This document shows, piece by piece, positions 22,001 through 31,869 of a DNA stretch of 64,000 nt. A program made the translations under genes and the position numbers. Within the stretch, counting starts at the first letter, position 1, and each line of letters opens with the position of its first letter. The stretch comes from Lytechinus pictus. Lineage: Eukaryota; Echinodermata; Echinoidea; Temnopleuroida; Toxopneustidae. The notes beneath the pieces are model-generated. The model ran no database searches and was not told the origin of the DNA. It saw only the letters and a list, made by a program, of their open reading frames with translations. The DNA lies in the NCBI RefSeq assembly GCF_037042905.1, contig NC_087246.1, positions 35,892,001-35,956,000 on the forward strand. Direction: 5' to 3'.

Positions 22001-22611
22001 ATGTTTTCAAAATCTTGATAAAGTAAACTTGAATCCTTCGAGTTTTTTTGTTGTAAATTTGGCTCTGGAATGTTTTCGGGTACCCGAATTTCTTTCTCAC
22101 AGTTTACAATAGTACTATTGTAGTCGTCAAATAAAGATTCACAGAAAGATGGTAAAAAACAGGTTGAACAAAACCATTCCTCATCGGGGCTCAAATATAG
22201 ATTTGAATATATTTCCAGGCTTATTTCTTGACAGTGAATATGATACCATCTTTTACAAGTGGAACAAAGAAGGCCGCACTGATTTGATTTTACTGGTTTT
22301 TCACAGTTTCCACATGGAAACTTAAATTTTGGGCCTGGGTTTGATTCAATATCACCAGACAATAATAAGAGAAGGAAAACAATGATTTTGGTCACTTCCG
22401 TATTTATTAATTCTATGGAAGGGATCCATTTGTTTTGAAAATAATAAAAGTACAATTTGGGATATATCATTCCCAAGTTTATTTTTTCATAACAAATCGT
22501 TTTGCAGGTAAAGTCGTGCATAAACACAGAACTCACCAGGTCAATTGATCTGTTATATAAATCAAAATTTCCCATTTCCATCTTTGCCATCATAGTATCA
22601 TATTTTTCCAT
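19087..22611 (-). CDS. LINE ORF2: 2A motif, PHD finger, endonuclease, reverse transcriptase
   Basis: 1,174 codons from the ATG at 22611 (the codon before is TTG), with no internal stop. In order: a hydrophobic segment and a 2A-like DIESNPGP (22330-22353, about residues 87-94); a Cys/His PHD-type zinc finger (about 98-152); an APE-type endonuclease (about 210-430; HLNVRSI, TETWLNN, LLGDMN, LGISDHS); and a reverse transcriptase (about 690-960; NYRPISVLSIVSKILE, SGFRHDYSTETC, LLDLQKAFDTVNH, GVPQGSILGPILF, catalytic YADD at 19945-19956). The family copies its RNA at a nicked target site. If the 2A works, it would split off the N-terminal part during translation. The intact frame implies recent insertion. 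Confidence 0.9.
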   Translation of the reverse strand: MEKYDTMMAKMEMGNFDLYNRSIDLVSSVFMHDFTCKTICYEKINLGMIYPKLYFYYFQNKWIPSIELINTEVTKIIVFLLLLLSGDIESNPGPKFKFPCGNCEKPVKSNQCGLLCSTCKRWYHIHCQEISLEIYSNLYLSPDEEWFCSTCFLPSFCESLFDDYNSTIVNCEKEIRVPENIPEPNLQQKNSKDSSLLYQDFENIFAVKGLHFVHLNVRSILPKISELRILFKRKNLAVIAFTETWLNNSVNDEEINIDGYKVIRNDRLSGSGGGVCFYVRNDIAFNIIDVLSTGDSESLWINLLLPRSKPIIAGVIYRPPKSNQFIEKMSNILDILKKDDEIILLGDMNVCLFQKSPLAKKYTDLLSLHGFSQLIKDATRVTHTCSSLLDHVICNNEQKISQSGVIDLGISDHSFTFCTRKKIRLAIGVHRTTDIRSLKKYSEESFNLKLSAVDWSDLTQCTDVNKAWSVFQNTFISTLNMIAPQKRIRIKQRSENWMTKDIISLIRERNVAYKKMKKNLSDQDYDTLSKRYKKLRNMVQREVKKAKLEYLQNKIEENKNDSKRLWQNLKSLGLKKKNGKDQELVVSIDGELCHDKITISNEFNSYFTNVAATLVDKLPSCKDIFSADSENIRKFYEKKGISQDKFELLPVSDQFIFNELRKLNVSKSTGLDLIPAKFLKEGAKSLYKPLNFLINLSIFTSTFPEDMKIAKVTPIHKKKDKTAVENYRPISVLSIVSKILEKAVCVQIEKYFKENDMIYEYQSGFRHDYSTETCLIHLTDYLRTNMSKGQFVGMVLLDLQKAFDTVNHGILLKKLQIMGFNQATVAWFKSYLSNRHQVVAIRDICSKIMPITCGVPQGSILGPILFSTYINDMSICLKADCKLLLYADDSVLLCSNANPKFVEEKLSEQLSTCVDWMTDNRLSLHLGKTESILFCSKSNHKTSFEFEVSYNNKIIHRKESVKYLGIELTSSLSFSSLVESIVKRANARLKFLYRYQSCMDQKARRILCFALIQSLFDYANPAWFSGISELDKKKLKIIQNKMVRFISCSGPRTHVGYTELSGAGFLEVNKRSKQLILHHVHKIYHNRSNHYIGSNFNLVTEIHNYNTRNSHFNFCLPERVGSIGNSFYYNAIKHWNSLPNDIKEIGNFLHFKRKLKEYLSLESQKEDANDMLYG

Positions 22612-22644
22612 CAATCAAATAGGTATATATGGAGATACATGTAC

Positions 22645-23770
22645 TTAACCATTAAGTAATGATCTCACTAACAGTAAATAGTCCTGCCACTCTCTTGTCG
22701 AAGTCCTCGATCTGGTTGTCTCACCATGCCTTCTGACATTTCCGTGTAAGTTGGTCGTAGGAGCAGCTACGTCAGCATAGGACCTTCCATCAAAGAAGTT
22801 TGGACGTCGATGCTTCTGGTTTGGTAAGACACGGCGGATGTTTGCTGCGAAGATACCCTGGCCAATTTTGTTAAGGTGGACCCCATCACGACCTAGGTGT
22901 TGCTCGCCGATGTTGTCATTGATGACGAACCCCCATGAGTTTCGCCTCGCAGAATCCCTCAAGGTGGAGTTGACGAAGTCGATCCTCCTCTCTTGGTACC
23001 GCGACTCCCATCGTCTATGGATGATGCCAGATAGGATGACCTTCAGCCCCTTTCTGGAAGCAATATTTCCTACGTCCACGATCTTGTTGTGTAGATAGTT
23101 GGGACCATCCTTGATGTTGTTTGTACCGACATGCACAATAACGGTACCTCCTCGAACGATGTCGGCACACTCGTTAGATAAACATGTCAGAATGTCTTCG
23201 GACCTGGCACCGGGAACGGAACGACATCTCACTTTCATTTTGCTTGCCAGGCGACGACCATCAATGTTCTTCAACATCGAATCTCCTAAAAGTAGCACGT
23301 CGTGCTCCTTACGTCTCTGGCGTTGGTTGACCCCGACCCGTCTCCACTCACTGACGCAATCCGATGATTCTGCTCCATTCGCTTCGCCCTCCACCCCAAG
23401 AATCTCGAAACGATTGCTAGTTGGAATGTTGGATACAAATTCTCTTGAATTCACAGTTGGAAGTTGAATGTTTGATGATGATTGTAGGATGCTCGATTCT
23501 TCTTCGACTGATGTTGCCTGTTGTACAAATGCATCGTCCATGTGAAGACTGCTATGACAGTCTTCCACAACGATGGTGGAGGTTGAGGCGTCACGGACGT
23601 CTTTCTGTGCTTCCAGTCGCTTGAGTCTGTTGTCGATGTTTTTGACAATGTCCAAGATTTCGAGTAGGATAGGCCTAACCGATCGATCATCACAAGTAAC
23701 ATTCTCTCGCTTATTAGTAACCGACTCCTCTCTTCCATTTCCATTAATATTTAGCCCGAGTCGTTCTCTT
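22645..23770 (-). CDS. LINE ORF1 (5'-truncated) with SGNH esterase-like domain
   Basis: Open on the minus strand from about 23,835 to the TAA at 22645-22647, but with no ATG in the N-terminal part; the element's own sequence starts near 23,770. A short heptad-like NIDNRLKRLEAQK is followed by a Ser/Glu-rich linker. The C-terminal half shows SGNH-hydrolase blocks: LLLGDSMLKN (nucleophile Ser at 23278-23280), HVGTNN and GRDGVHLN with the Asp and His of block V (His at 22876-22878). Esterase-type ORF1 is known in CR1-clade LINEs. The missing start makes this copy probably unable to make full ORF1. Confidence 0.8.
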
Positions 23771-23789
23771 AGGTTTGATGATATTTTAT

Positions 23790-23995
23790 TGGACTGTTGT
23801 GGAAAAGTGATTAAAAGGGAGAAAGTGAGAAAAAAAATCTACGTGAGGAAACTTAATGAGATGGTTTCTGAGACCACGGGGACTATAGGGGAGTTGTCCG
23901 GGAAGGGGTTCCATAATAGAGTAAGGTGCTCCAGTCGATATCCTATTGTTGTATACAATATTAGCACATTCAAAGAAAGGAAATGAATCCGAATT
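23790..23995 (+). repeat. Gene C 3' flank, resumed after the LINE
   Basis: ggggagttgtccgggaaggg, ttccataatag and ttgttgtatacaatatt match the gene A flank (2,190-2,290) and the inverted gene B flank (5,930-6,020). It shows that the LINE split a once-continuous flank. Homology stops near 24,000 at a C-tract, where another element begins. Confidence 0.6.
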
Positions 23996-23999
23996 TCTT

Positions 24000-24957
24000 T
24001 AACCCCCCACCCCCCCCCCCCTGGGCTGCCAGGAGTAAAAAAAAAACAGAAGAAGAAAAAGAAGAAAAGTAATGACCTATATTTCGGAACCAACCCCTAC
24101 TTACCATAATCAAATTGTCCCTTTTTCAGAATGGAATATCGACAAGTTTCATCTCGCGCTTCGGAAGAGAAATAGGAAGATATTCATCAGTTTCATATGA
24201 TGACATAATGTTCTTAGAATGTCCCGGTATATGTCAAAACTCAAAGTAATAATTATGAAACATATATCAGCTCTCTTTTAACTGAGATCCAAATTCACCT
24301 CACAATTTTCCTACAAAGTGCTTGAAATACAGAGCCTAAATTGTCCCTTTTCAGATCAAAATATCAATTATTTAAGCTCTCGTTTCGCGCTCGCTTTATT
24401 GATTTTCATGATAAAAAAGTATTTAGAATGCCCAGATTCTAGATCGAAACACGCTCGCATGTTTCTTTGGATACGCAGCTTGTTCTCTATTTAAATCATT
24501 GTCCAGTTTCAGATCACAATATCAAAAATGTTCTGCCTGCGCTTTGCGCTCGCATTATTAATGTACGAAGATTTCCGATCACTCATCCTTTTCACGATTT
24601 ACAAAGCATGAAAAGAGTATCCCATTTTTAGGTGTAAATCTCGAATTTTTCCTCTCGCGCTTCGCGCTCGCATCAATTGTTTAGTTTGATACACATCTCG
24701 TTTAGGATAAAAAAGATTGCCCAGAATGTTTGAATTTTAGGACAAAATACATGGGAAAAAAAATAGCTCGAACTTTGCACTCGCACTGAATAAATAAGGC
24801 TTTTGAGATTATTAATATATTTATGTTGATTTATAAGAATAAAGCTTAGAAGTGACGATTCAACGAAACAAACAAAAATCAACTTCGAGCGGCCGATCGG
24901 GGAAAATGTGGCTGAAAAAAATCCGCCCCCTATTGGCAAAGGCTGGATCTGCCCCTG
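24000..24957 (-). mobile_element. Minisatellite-bearing hAT-like element, left end unclear
   Basis: The right end ggctggatctgcccctg has the reverse complement CAGGGGCAGATCCAGCC, a hAT-like terminus. Inside are at least four diverged minisatellite units with cgcgcttcgcgctcgcat cores (24,150-24,800). The left end falls in a polyC tract near 24,003-24,023 and I could not define a target duplication. Confidence 0.45.
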
Positions 24958-25006
24958 GATTAATCCACTGATCTCTCCACTTAGTGGAGAGATCAGTGGA
25001 TTAATC
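24958..25006. repeat. Perfect 49-bp hairpin
   Basis: Two perfectly complementary 23-base arms, starting gattaatccactgatctctc, around a TTA loop. It directly abuts the right end of the preceding element. Confidence 0.9.
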
Positions 25007-26960
25007 ATATATCAAGTATCATCATAATAGAAAGAGTACATCCTGACGGATCGTAATGGTAACATTGATTGTCGTATATGCGCATTCTTTTCTCTGAATT
25101 TACTGTATGTATATTGTTGAATGAATCCATTCCTTTCAGATATTGTTAGAAACATTGATAGGAAGATAGATTTTTAAAAATCAAGTATGAAATACAATTT
25201 TCATGATTACATGAAATTACCTTTTAAAAAATGATTTATTCCCTCCGGATCCCTGCAAGCAAGTGCTAGGAGTCACGTGCCCCGTTTATTTGACCAACAT
25301 TGAGACTTTATTTTTGTTAGTATTCTTATTATCCCGGTTTATGAAGTAGAATAAGTGGAGAACAGATAAAATAAATGAGAATTTAAATTGTAAAAAGTGT
25401 ATACAAGGTCAATCACACCGAAAACCGATAAAATTCCTCAAAATTATTCTTTTTTAAGACATAAAAAAAAGCTCGCACTCGCATTGATCTAGTACTATAC
25501 GTAATACCTAATCTTGGAAACCATAATACGTTTTAATGCATATCTTTTTTTTTTAAATATGTCAAAAGTCTATTACATAATTAAATTTTTTGCATTAAAA
25601 TGTTAAGAATTTTGCTCGCTCCCATTTTTTCAAAAAAATGAATAATGCCTTTTACCTCACGTCTGGCCCACTGAAAATTTTAGACTCAATCAATAGGGCA
25701 TTATATGCAATTGAAAAACTTCATGAAATTAACCAAAAGTGCGCACGAAATCTTCAATATTACTTTAGAAAATGCAAAAGTGCCCCAAATGGCAAGCTCG
25801 GTTGCTTAGCTCCTTTGCTTTTGAATTTCTTCGAAAAAATTTCCGCCGCCCCCCCCCCCCCCCCCCCCTCCCTGGAAAAAAAAATATGTGTATGGCCATG
25901 GCATGGTCATTCCCCCAACTAACCATGAACACCGATCGACACCCATGGGAATATCACATAGAATATAATCATTTGTTTATTATTTAAACTAGGGAGGGAT
26001 GATTGTATACTAGTATAGCATCACCACCTGGAAACTTCGGAAATGCAGCTGCACCCCATATCTCTATGCTGCACCCCCACCCCATCCCCTCCAGCTGTCA
26101 ACGCCCCCGTGCATTTTCTTTTATTCGTTACTTTTTTCGTGATCCTGAAATGTGGTGTGTTGACGCCCTCTAACGTTCGTCGGTCTGTGTTAAAATACTA
26201 GCAGACACCTTTTCGAGCTCGAAATAATTTAATCCACGTTTCAATGCTTTGACCTAGAAGAAGAGCTGATCTAGAGACTGCCACTGGCCTGGTAAGAAAT
26301 CGTAGTACTTTATTTTTCTTTGCTAATGACCTGCTTTGTATACACTTTCATGAGACTTGCCTTATCGCACTCGTGGCATGGCATGAATAATGAAGTCACG
26401 ATGACCAACTTGGCCTTTTTTTTGTAACGGTCCCACATACTGAAATTTTGGGGTGCAGCGTGTATTATAGACTAGCCCACCCATGGCCACTTGTTCACCC
26501 CGACCATTCGCCTTACAGCAAAAGGTAGGGGATGGGACTGTACAGTGTTCAGCCCTGCTTCCAGACAATTTTTTAACTTATGAAGAAAAGAGTGAAAAAG
26601 TTGGACTTACCAATGATTGTCAAGAACCAAACGAAGATTGTGGGTCCACTGTAGCTCTGTTGTAACTTCACATCCAAGAAATATTATCCTTTATTCATTG
26701 ATTGTCTTCTAAATCGTGTAAAATGGTAATGAAATTCTTCGTTGTCCTCGTCTGTCCATAGATTCCTACGTAGAGTGCCGTAACGCCCTCTTGTGGTAAA
26801 TAAAAGAAAGCTAATGGGAGCGCGACCACAGAGCTGGATTATTCATGCTCCTGACCAATACCCGTTTCCTGTGAAGCCTGTTCCTGCGAAGGTAGTCTTT
26901 TTATCACCTGACACAAAACATTTTTTCACTATTTTTGTACATCAAAATTATATTTTTGTC
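25007..26960. other. No gene recognised
   Basis: AT-rich sequence with single diverged minisatellite cores (25,470-25,490, 25,615) and a long C tract at 25,848-25,868. Short ORFs lack domain or splice support. Confidence 0.4.
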
Positions 26961-28470
26961 ACAGGTGGCGGAAGCGAAGGGGGGGGGGGTGAGAGGGGAC
27001 AAGTCCCCCTAAATTTTAGGTAGAGGGAATAGTTCCCTTAAAAAAAGAAAAAGAAAAAAGACTAAGGAAGAAAGAAAGAAAAAAGAATCGAGGGAAGGAA
27101 GGAAGACAGCGATTTTCATCAGAAAAAAAAAATACAAGCAAAAAAAAATTGCACCCAAATGAAGGGAATTGGGGTCAAAAATTTGAACCTTATTTCCAGA
27201 CAAATCTTGGCTATAATTTACAGGGCCCTGGGAACTATTTTTTGAATGGGGGCGCTGAATTAAATATGCAAAGCCCCCAAAAAGGTTTCACAACAAAAAT
27301 GGAGAAAAAAATTATTCCCGAGAAATTTGAAAAGCAAAGAAAAAACCCCCCAGAATGACACAGCCTTTCAAGTGCGGCAAATATTTCTTAGTAAAATTCA
27401 AGATCAAGAACATTTTGTTCCCTTTTCATAAGTAATAGAACATAGCTATATTACACCTTTCCTTTTCTTTCTTTCACAATTTCTTTGATTTCTTGGTCGT
27501 ATCCTGTAGCCTTTCCATTGTACCATTATTTCCCATTTCTCCTCTTGTTTTTTTATTATAGATTCCATTTTGCTTTCCGAATACTTTCCTCTTTCTCACT
27601 CATTTATTAGCATTTCGAGATGAGTTTCTCTCATTATGTTCTCCTTTCTTTCACTCTTTCCTCGCGTTCATTGACTTTTTTTTATCTTTATTCTTTCTTT
27701 ACTTCATCTACTTTTCTCTTTTACCCTTTCCATTTTCCTTCGGCTTGCCCCCCCCCCCTTAAGTTATTTTCCTTCTCATTCTTTCCCTTTCTCTCTTCTC
27801 CATTTTTCTTGGCGAAATATATATATATTCATCTTGCCCATCTGCGCTCGCAAGATTTATTTAGAGATTTATTTAGCAAGATTCCAATGTGTTGAGTCAG
27901 TGTTAGCAAGAAAAGCAGATTAGGGGGATTAGGGGGATGATACTGATCTTCCTTTTTCATTTCACTTATTTCCAAAATAACAGCAAGCAAAGTAAATACA
28001 TATTTTCATCTCAACATAATTATGGAAAGGATACAATACTGAGTACATAAAAAACCAATACATTCGTGAAAGTAGCAAAATACATGTAATAATGATCATG
28101 TAACTTAAAAAAATATGTCATGTGGAGGAAACCTTGAGAAAACAGAGGTCGTGAAAAAGATTCCCCATATAATCAACTTTTATGATTGTGAGCAACAATC
28201 GGAAGACAAGACAATACAATCATTTTCAGAATTACAAAAATTCTATAGAATGTCCGTTTTAATCTAAGGGAAAAATATCTCGCGATTGGCGCACTCGCTA
28301 TCATTAACTTAAGCCTTATTTGATAATATAATATTGTTTATAAGAATAAAACTAGATATACTTAAAACTTCAGACTTAATGCAGTATGGACTTCCCCTCC
28401 TGAATGATTTTTTAAAAATAAGGGTGTAGATATCCCTCCCCCTATTTTGATGCTTCGTCCGCCTCGAATG
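26960..28470. mobile_element. Possible degenerate hAT-like element
   Basis: Left end caggtggcggaagcgaaggg and a rough inverted counterpart, cttcgtccgcctcg, near 28,453-28,466. It includes gctcgcaag and gcgcactcgct minisatellite remnants and T/C-rich filler. No clear target duplication, so low confidence. Confidence 0.3.
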
Positions 28471-28958
28471 AATAGTTGTAGCACCATCAGCCTACTTCTA
28501 AACTATATATTGTATGGTGAAATTAGGACCTATGATGATTAATTTATATATCTTATATATTTTATTCTTTAAATATGTTTATCGAGACGAAACAAGATTG
28601 CCAATTTTGTCTTGATAGAGGCTATCGAGACTTCCTTACCAGAATGCATCACGAGTTGAGTTTCGTCCAAACGGGTGGATAAACCTCTCAGGTTTCGTGA
28701 GATTTTTTTTCTTTTTTGATTTGTCACTGGTGAACACCATAGCAGCAACCCAGAGGATCAATCGCCATCACGCGTAAATTTCGGTGAGATTTTATTCATT
28801 TTTTTAATGTTTTAAGGTCAGTTAAGGATGATCTTCTTATAAAAAGATGTTGGGCTAAGTATCACATTTATAAAATTGCATGAGTTCGTGATACTTGGTA
28901 TGACTAATGGGGGGAAATGAGCAATGTATTTTTGCTCAACAGCACTGTATGCTGCCGA

Positions 28959-28985
28959 GAACGAGGTTATATTATAACCTCGTTC
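28959..28985. repeat. Perfect short palindrome (gaacgaggttata)
   Basis: 13-bp arms, gaacgaggttata and tataacctcgttc, around one base, 15 bp before the left arm of the first large inverted repeat. Confidence 0.85.
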
Positions 28986-28999
28986 GTAGGATGAGTGCC

Positions 29000-29974
29000 C
29001 ATGGCTAGCCTGGAGGCGTCTGGGGAGTGAAAGACTTATACTGTACGTATGGTCACTCCCCTAACGCCTGGCACTGTGTCCTATACTATCCTACACACCG
29101 AGGGAAAATGCAACTATAGAAATGCGCCAAACTGCTAGTTATGTTTAGATTCTAGCTTTAAAACTTATGTACATGGGTAAAAATATTGGTTGGCAACGTT
29201 TGGCAAAAAATAAGTGTTGATGGATTTGAAATGACGAATAAATTAATATGATTAAGAAAAGTAGAAGAGAGTTCACTTACACTTGTTGACATCGCCATCT
29301 TTGAATCCTTTTAATTGCAACCTAGTTACGTGACGCGTATAGAGGGCGGCAAAATCATGAGCGGTGCTAGATTAAAAAGTGCTAAAATGTCCCGCTTCAA
29401 CCACTGAACTAGAAATACATAGAGAAAAGTACATATTGCATTTTGCCTTCTACGGCGCGGCGCGTTCTCGAACAATTGACCTAGCAAAATGGCGGCGGTC
29501 ATGTGACTTATCGAGTTCGCCAGCGATGTTTTGCTTGGGTGTACACGGCTTCCACGTATTTCTAGTTCAGTGGTTGAAGCGGGACATTTTAGCACTTTTT
29601 AATCTAGCACCGCTCATGATTTTGCCGCCCTCTATACGCGTCACGTAACTAGGTTGCAATTAAAAGGATCAAAGATGGCGATGTCAACAAGTGTAAGTGA
29701 ACTCTCTTCTACTTTTCTTATTCATATTAATTTATTCGTCATTTCAAATCCATCAACACTTATTTTTTGCCAAACGTTGCCAACCAATATTTTTACCCAT
29801 GTACATAAGTTTTAAAGCTAGAATCTAAACATAACTAGCAGTTTGGCGCATTTCTATAGTTGCATTTTCCCTCGGTGTGTAGGATAGTATAGGACACAGT
29901 GCCAGGCGTTAGGGGAGTGACCATACGTACAGTATAAGTCTTTCACTCCCCAGACGCCTCCAGGCTACCCATGG
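29000..29974. repeat. Large inverted repeat 1
   Basis: Arms 29000-29418 and 29556-29974 are near-perfect reverse complements of 419 bp, with a 137-bp spacer. The outer ends hold a smaller fold, ggcgtctggggagtg...cactcccctaacgcc. Each arm carries an ATG-GTAAGT block. Both arms are related to inverted repeat 2. Confidence 0.85.
29675..29692 (+). other. Exon-1-like ATG with splice donor (right arm, repeat 1)
   Basis: ATGGCGATGTCAACAAGT is followed directly by gtaagt, encoding Met-Ala-Met-Ser-Thr-Ser. The mirror copy is at 29281-29298 on the minus strand; a variant, ATGGCAATGTCAACAGAT with gtaagt, is at 31510-31527. It may be a captured first exon and promoter. No downstream exon could be assigned. 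Confidence 0.3.
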
Positions 29975-29989
29975 CCATGGGTTCATATC

Positions 29990-30900
29990 ATCTCGCGTGC
30001 GAAGGAATATCAGTCATATGCACGCGACACACACGACAAGTCAAAAAGATAGTGGGCTTTTGCCCACATAAAATATCACCAATAATCTGGTATTTCACAT
30101 TCTGCTATGACACTTACCGAATCATTTAGATCATTCCGTGACTTCTCCTTGAAGTTTCTTTTTGAAAAAATGTATCCTATATTTTCTTGATCTTGAAGAT
30201 TTCACGGAGATAAAATTTGGTCAGCGTAGATATCAATTTTCGCCTAAAGAGGGCGCGCGATTTATATTCATATCAAAGACACGACAAGGGAAAGATTAGG
30301 AACCTACACTATTTTACACGCAAATCGACGCAAGGCATTACGCGAAGTCCGTGAAGTGTCCAATCTTTTCATTGTATAGACTTTGGTATACCGTGACGTT
30401 CGTTAATACTGCTTGTACTGCTGGTTTCGTTTCAGGCATGTGTATTTAAAAAAATATATATATATTAGTCATCGTTTTAAATTGATTGCAACAAAAGTGT
30501 TATCATCGCAAATAGTAATCTTGAATTATGTTTTTGAAGGTATTTTATTTATTGGTGCCCATAATTAGTAAATTAATCATAAGAATTGCGCATTCAAAGA
30601 ATTTAGACACAGTTATAAAATTACCGAGGAGCTGAATCAAGGTTGTGAAATTTATTAGCGCCACCAACGGGCTTCCTTGTTTCCGTAGAAGAGACAAACG
30701 AAGTCACTTGCTAGGCCGAGGTAAGCGAAATTTGCTCTTTTTAAATGAAATTAGTATAATATCATATGTATAATTTTGTTATGTATTGCTACTTACCGGA
30801 AAGAGCCCCGGTGCGTAGCGAGAAGGAGTTTCGGCAAATATTACTTCAGCAATGAAGCAATGTTTGCCGACTACTTCGAAATCTACGGTCAAACACGGTC
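29990..30900. other. Spacer between large inverted repeats
   Basis: Nothing recognised. AT-rich with no plausible exon. Confidence 0.4.
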
Positions 30901-30911
30901 CGGTGTACGTG

Positions 30912-30939
30912 TACGAGGTTCGTATATACGAACCTCGTA
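30912..30939. repeat. Perfect short palindrome (tacgaggttcgtat)
   Basis: 28-bp perfect palindrome with the same ACGAGGTT/AACCTCGT core as 28959-28985, again just outside the left edge of a large inverted repeat. Confidence 0.85.
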
Positions 30940-30979
30940 TTAGTGTGAGTGAGACTAGTCTGGAGTGGAGGCGTCTGTA

Positions 30980-31814
30980 GCCTGGAGACTTCTGAGACTG
31001 GGGAGTAAAAGTCATCTACTATATGTAGGATTACTCCCGCACGAAGCCTGGCGCGGCTGTATATAGGCTTCCGCGCACCAAAGAAATAGGCAACTATAAA
31101 GTATAAAAATGCGCCAAACTGCTACTGCTAGTTATGTTTAGAATCTGAGCCTGAGGTTAACAGTACTAACACTTCTGTACATGGGTAAAAATATTGGTTG
31201 GCAACGTTTGACCAAAAATGGATTGTTATGGTTGCAAAATGACGCCAAAATGCGCTAAAATAATAAAAGTAGAAGAGAGTTTAATCTGTTGACATCGCCA
31301 TCTTGGATCCATTGTTATTGCAACCTAGTTACGTGACGCGTATAGAGGGCGGCAAAATCATGAGCGGTGCCAGATTAAAATGTCCCGCTTCAACTTCAAC
31401 TCGCAAGTTGAAGCGGGACATTTTAGCACTTTTTAATCTAGCACCGCTCATGATTTTGCCGCCCTCTATACGCGTCACGTAACTAGGTTGCAATAACAAT
31501 GGATCCAAGATGGCAATGTCAACAGATGTAAGTATACTCTCTTCTACTTTTAATTTTTTTATTATTTTAGCGCATTTTGGGCTCATTTTGCAACCATAAC
31601 TATCCATTTTTGGCCAAACGTTGCCAACCGATATTTTTACCCATGTACAGAAGTGTTAACCTCAGATTCTAAGCATAACTAGCAGTTTGGCGCATTTTTA
31701 TAGTTGCCTATTTTTTTGGTGCGTGGAAGCCTATATACAGCCGCGCCAGGCTTCGTGCGGGAGTAATCCTACGTATAGTAGATGACTTTTACTCCCCAGA
31801 AGCCTCCAGGCTAG
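30980..31814. repeat. Large inverted repeat 2
   Basis: Arms about 30,980-31,396 and 31,405-31,814, with only an 8-bp spacer at the centre, so almost a continuous palindrome. A small gap breaks symmetry: the right arm has tagcactttttaatctagca where the left has a shorter version. A further copy of the ggcgtctggggagtaaaag block follows to about 31,870. Confidence 0.8.
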
Positions 31815-31869
31815 GCGTCTGGGGAGTAAAAGTCATCTACTCTACGTAGGCTTACTCCCCACTGACGCC

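Larger units (their letters stand above)
18546..23770 (-). mobile_element. CR1-like non-LTR retrotransposon, nearly complete
   Basis: It carries ORF1 (SGNH esterase-like) and an intact ORF2 (2A motif, PHD finger, endonuclease, RT), 30 bp apart. The 3' end is a short (TCAAA)n tail, seen on the plus strand as tttgatttgatttgatttta. Gene A's uninterrupted 3' flank shows that native sequence stops at about 18,545 and resumes near 23,770-23,790. The element enters inside ORF1 with no ATG, so it is 5'-truncated. It lies antisense to gene C. Confidence 0.85.

Noticed and set aside
22838-23624. Plus-strand ORFs up to 122 residues
   Set aside because: Antisense to LINE ORF1, whose esterase motifs establish the coding strand.
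29326-29648. Two 89-residue ORFs sharing both ends
   Set aside because: Arise from the two arms of the inverted repeat being read through its spacer; symmetric by construction.
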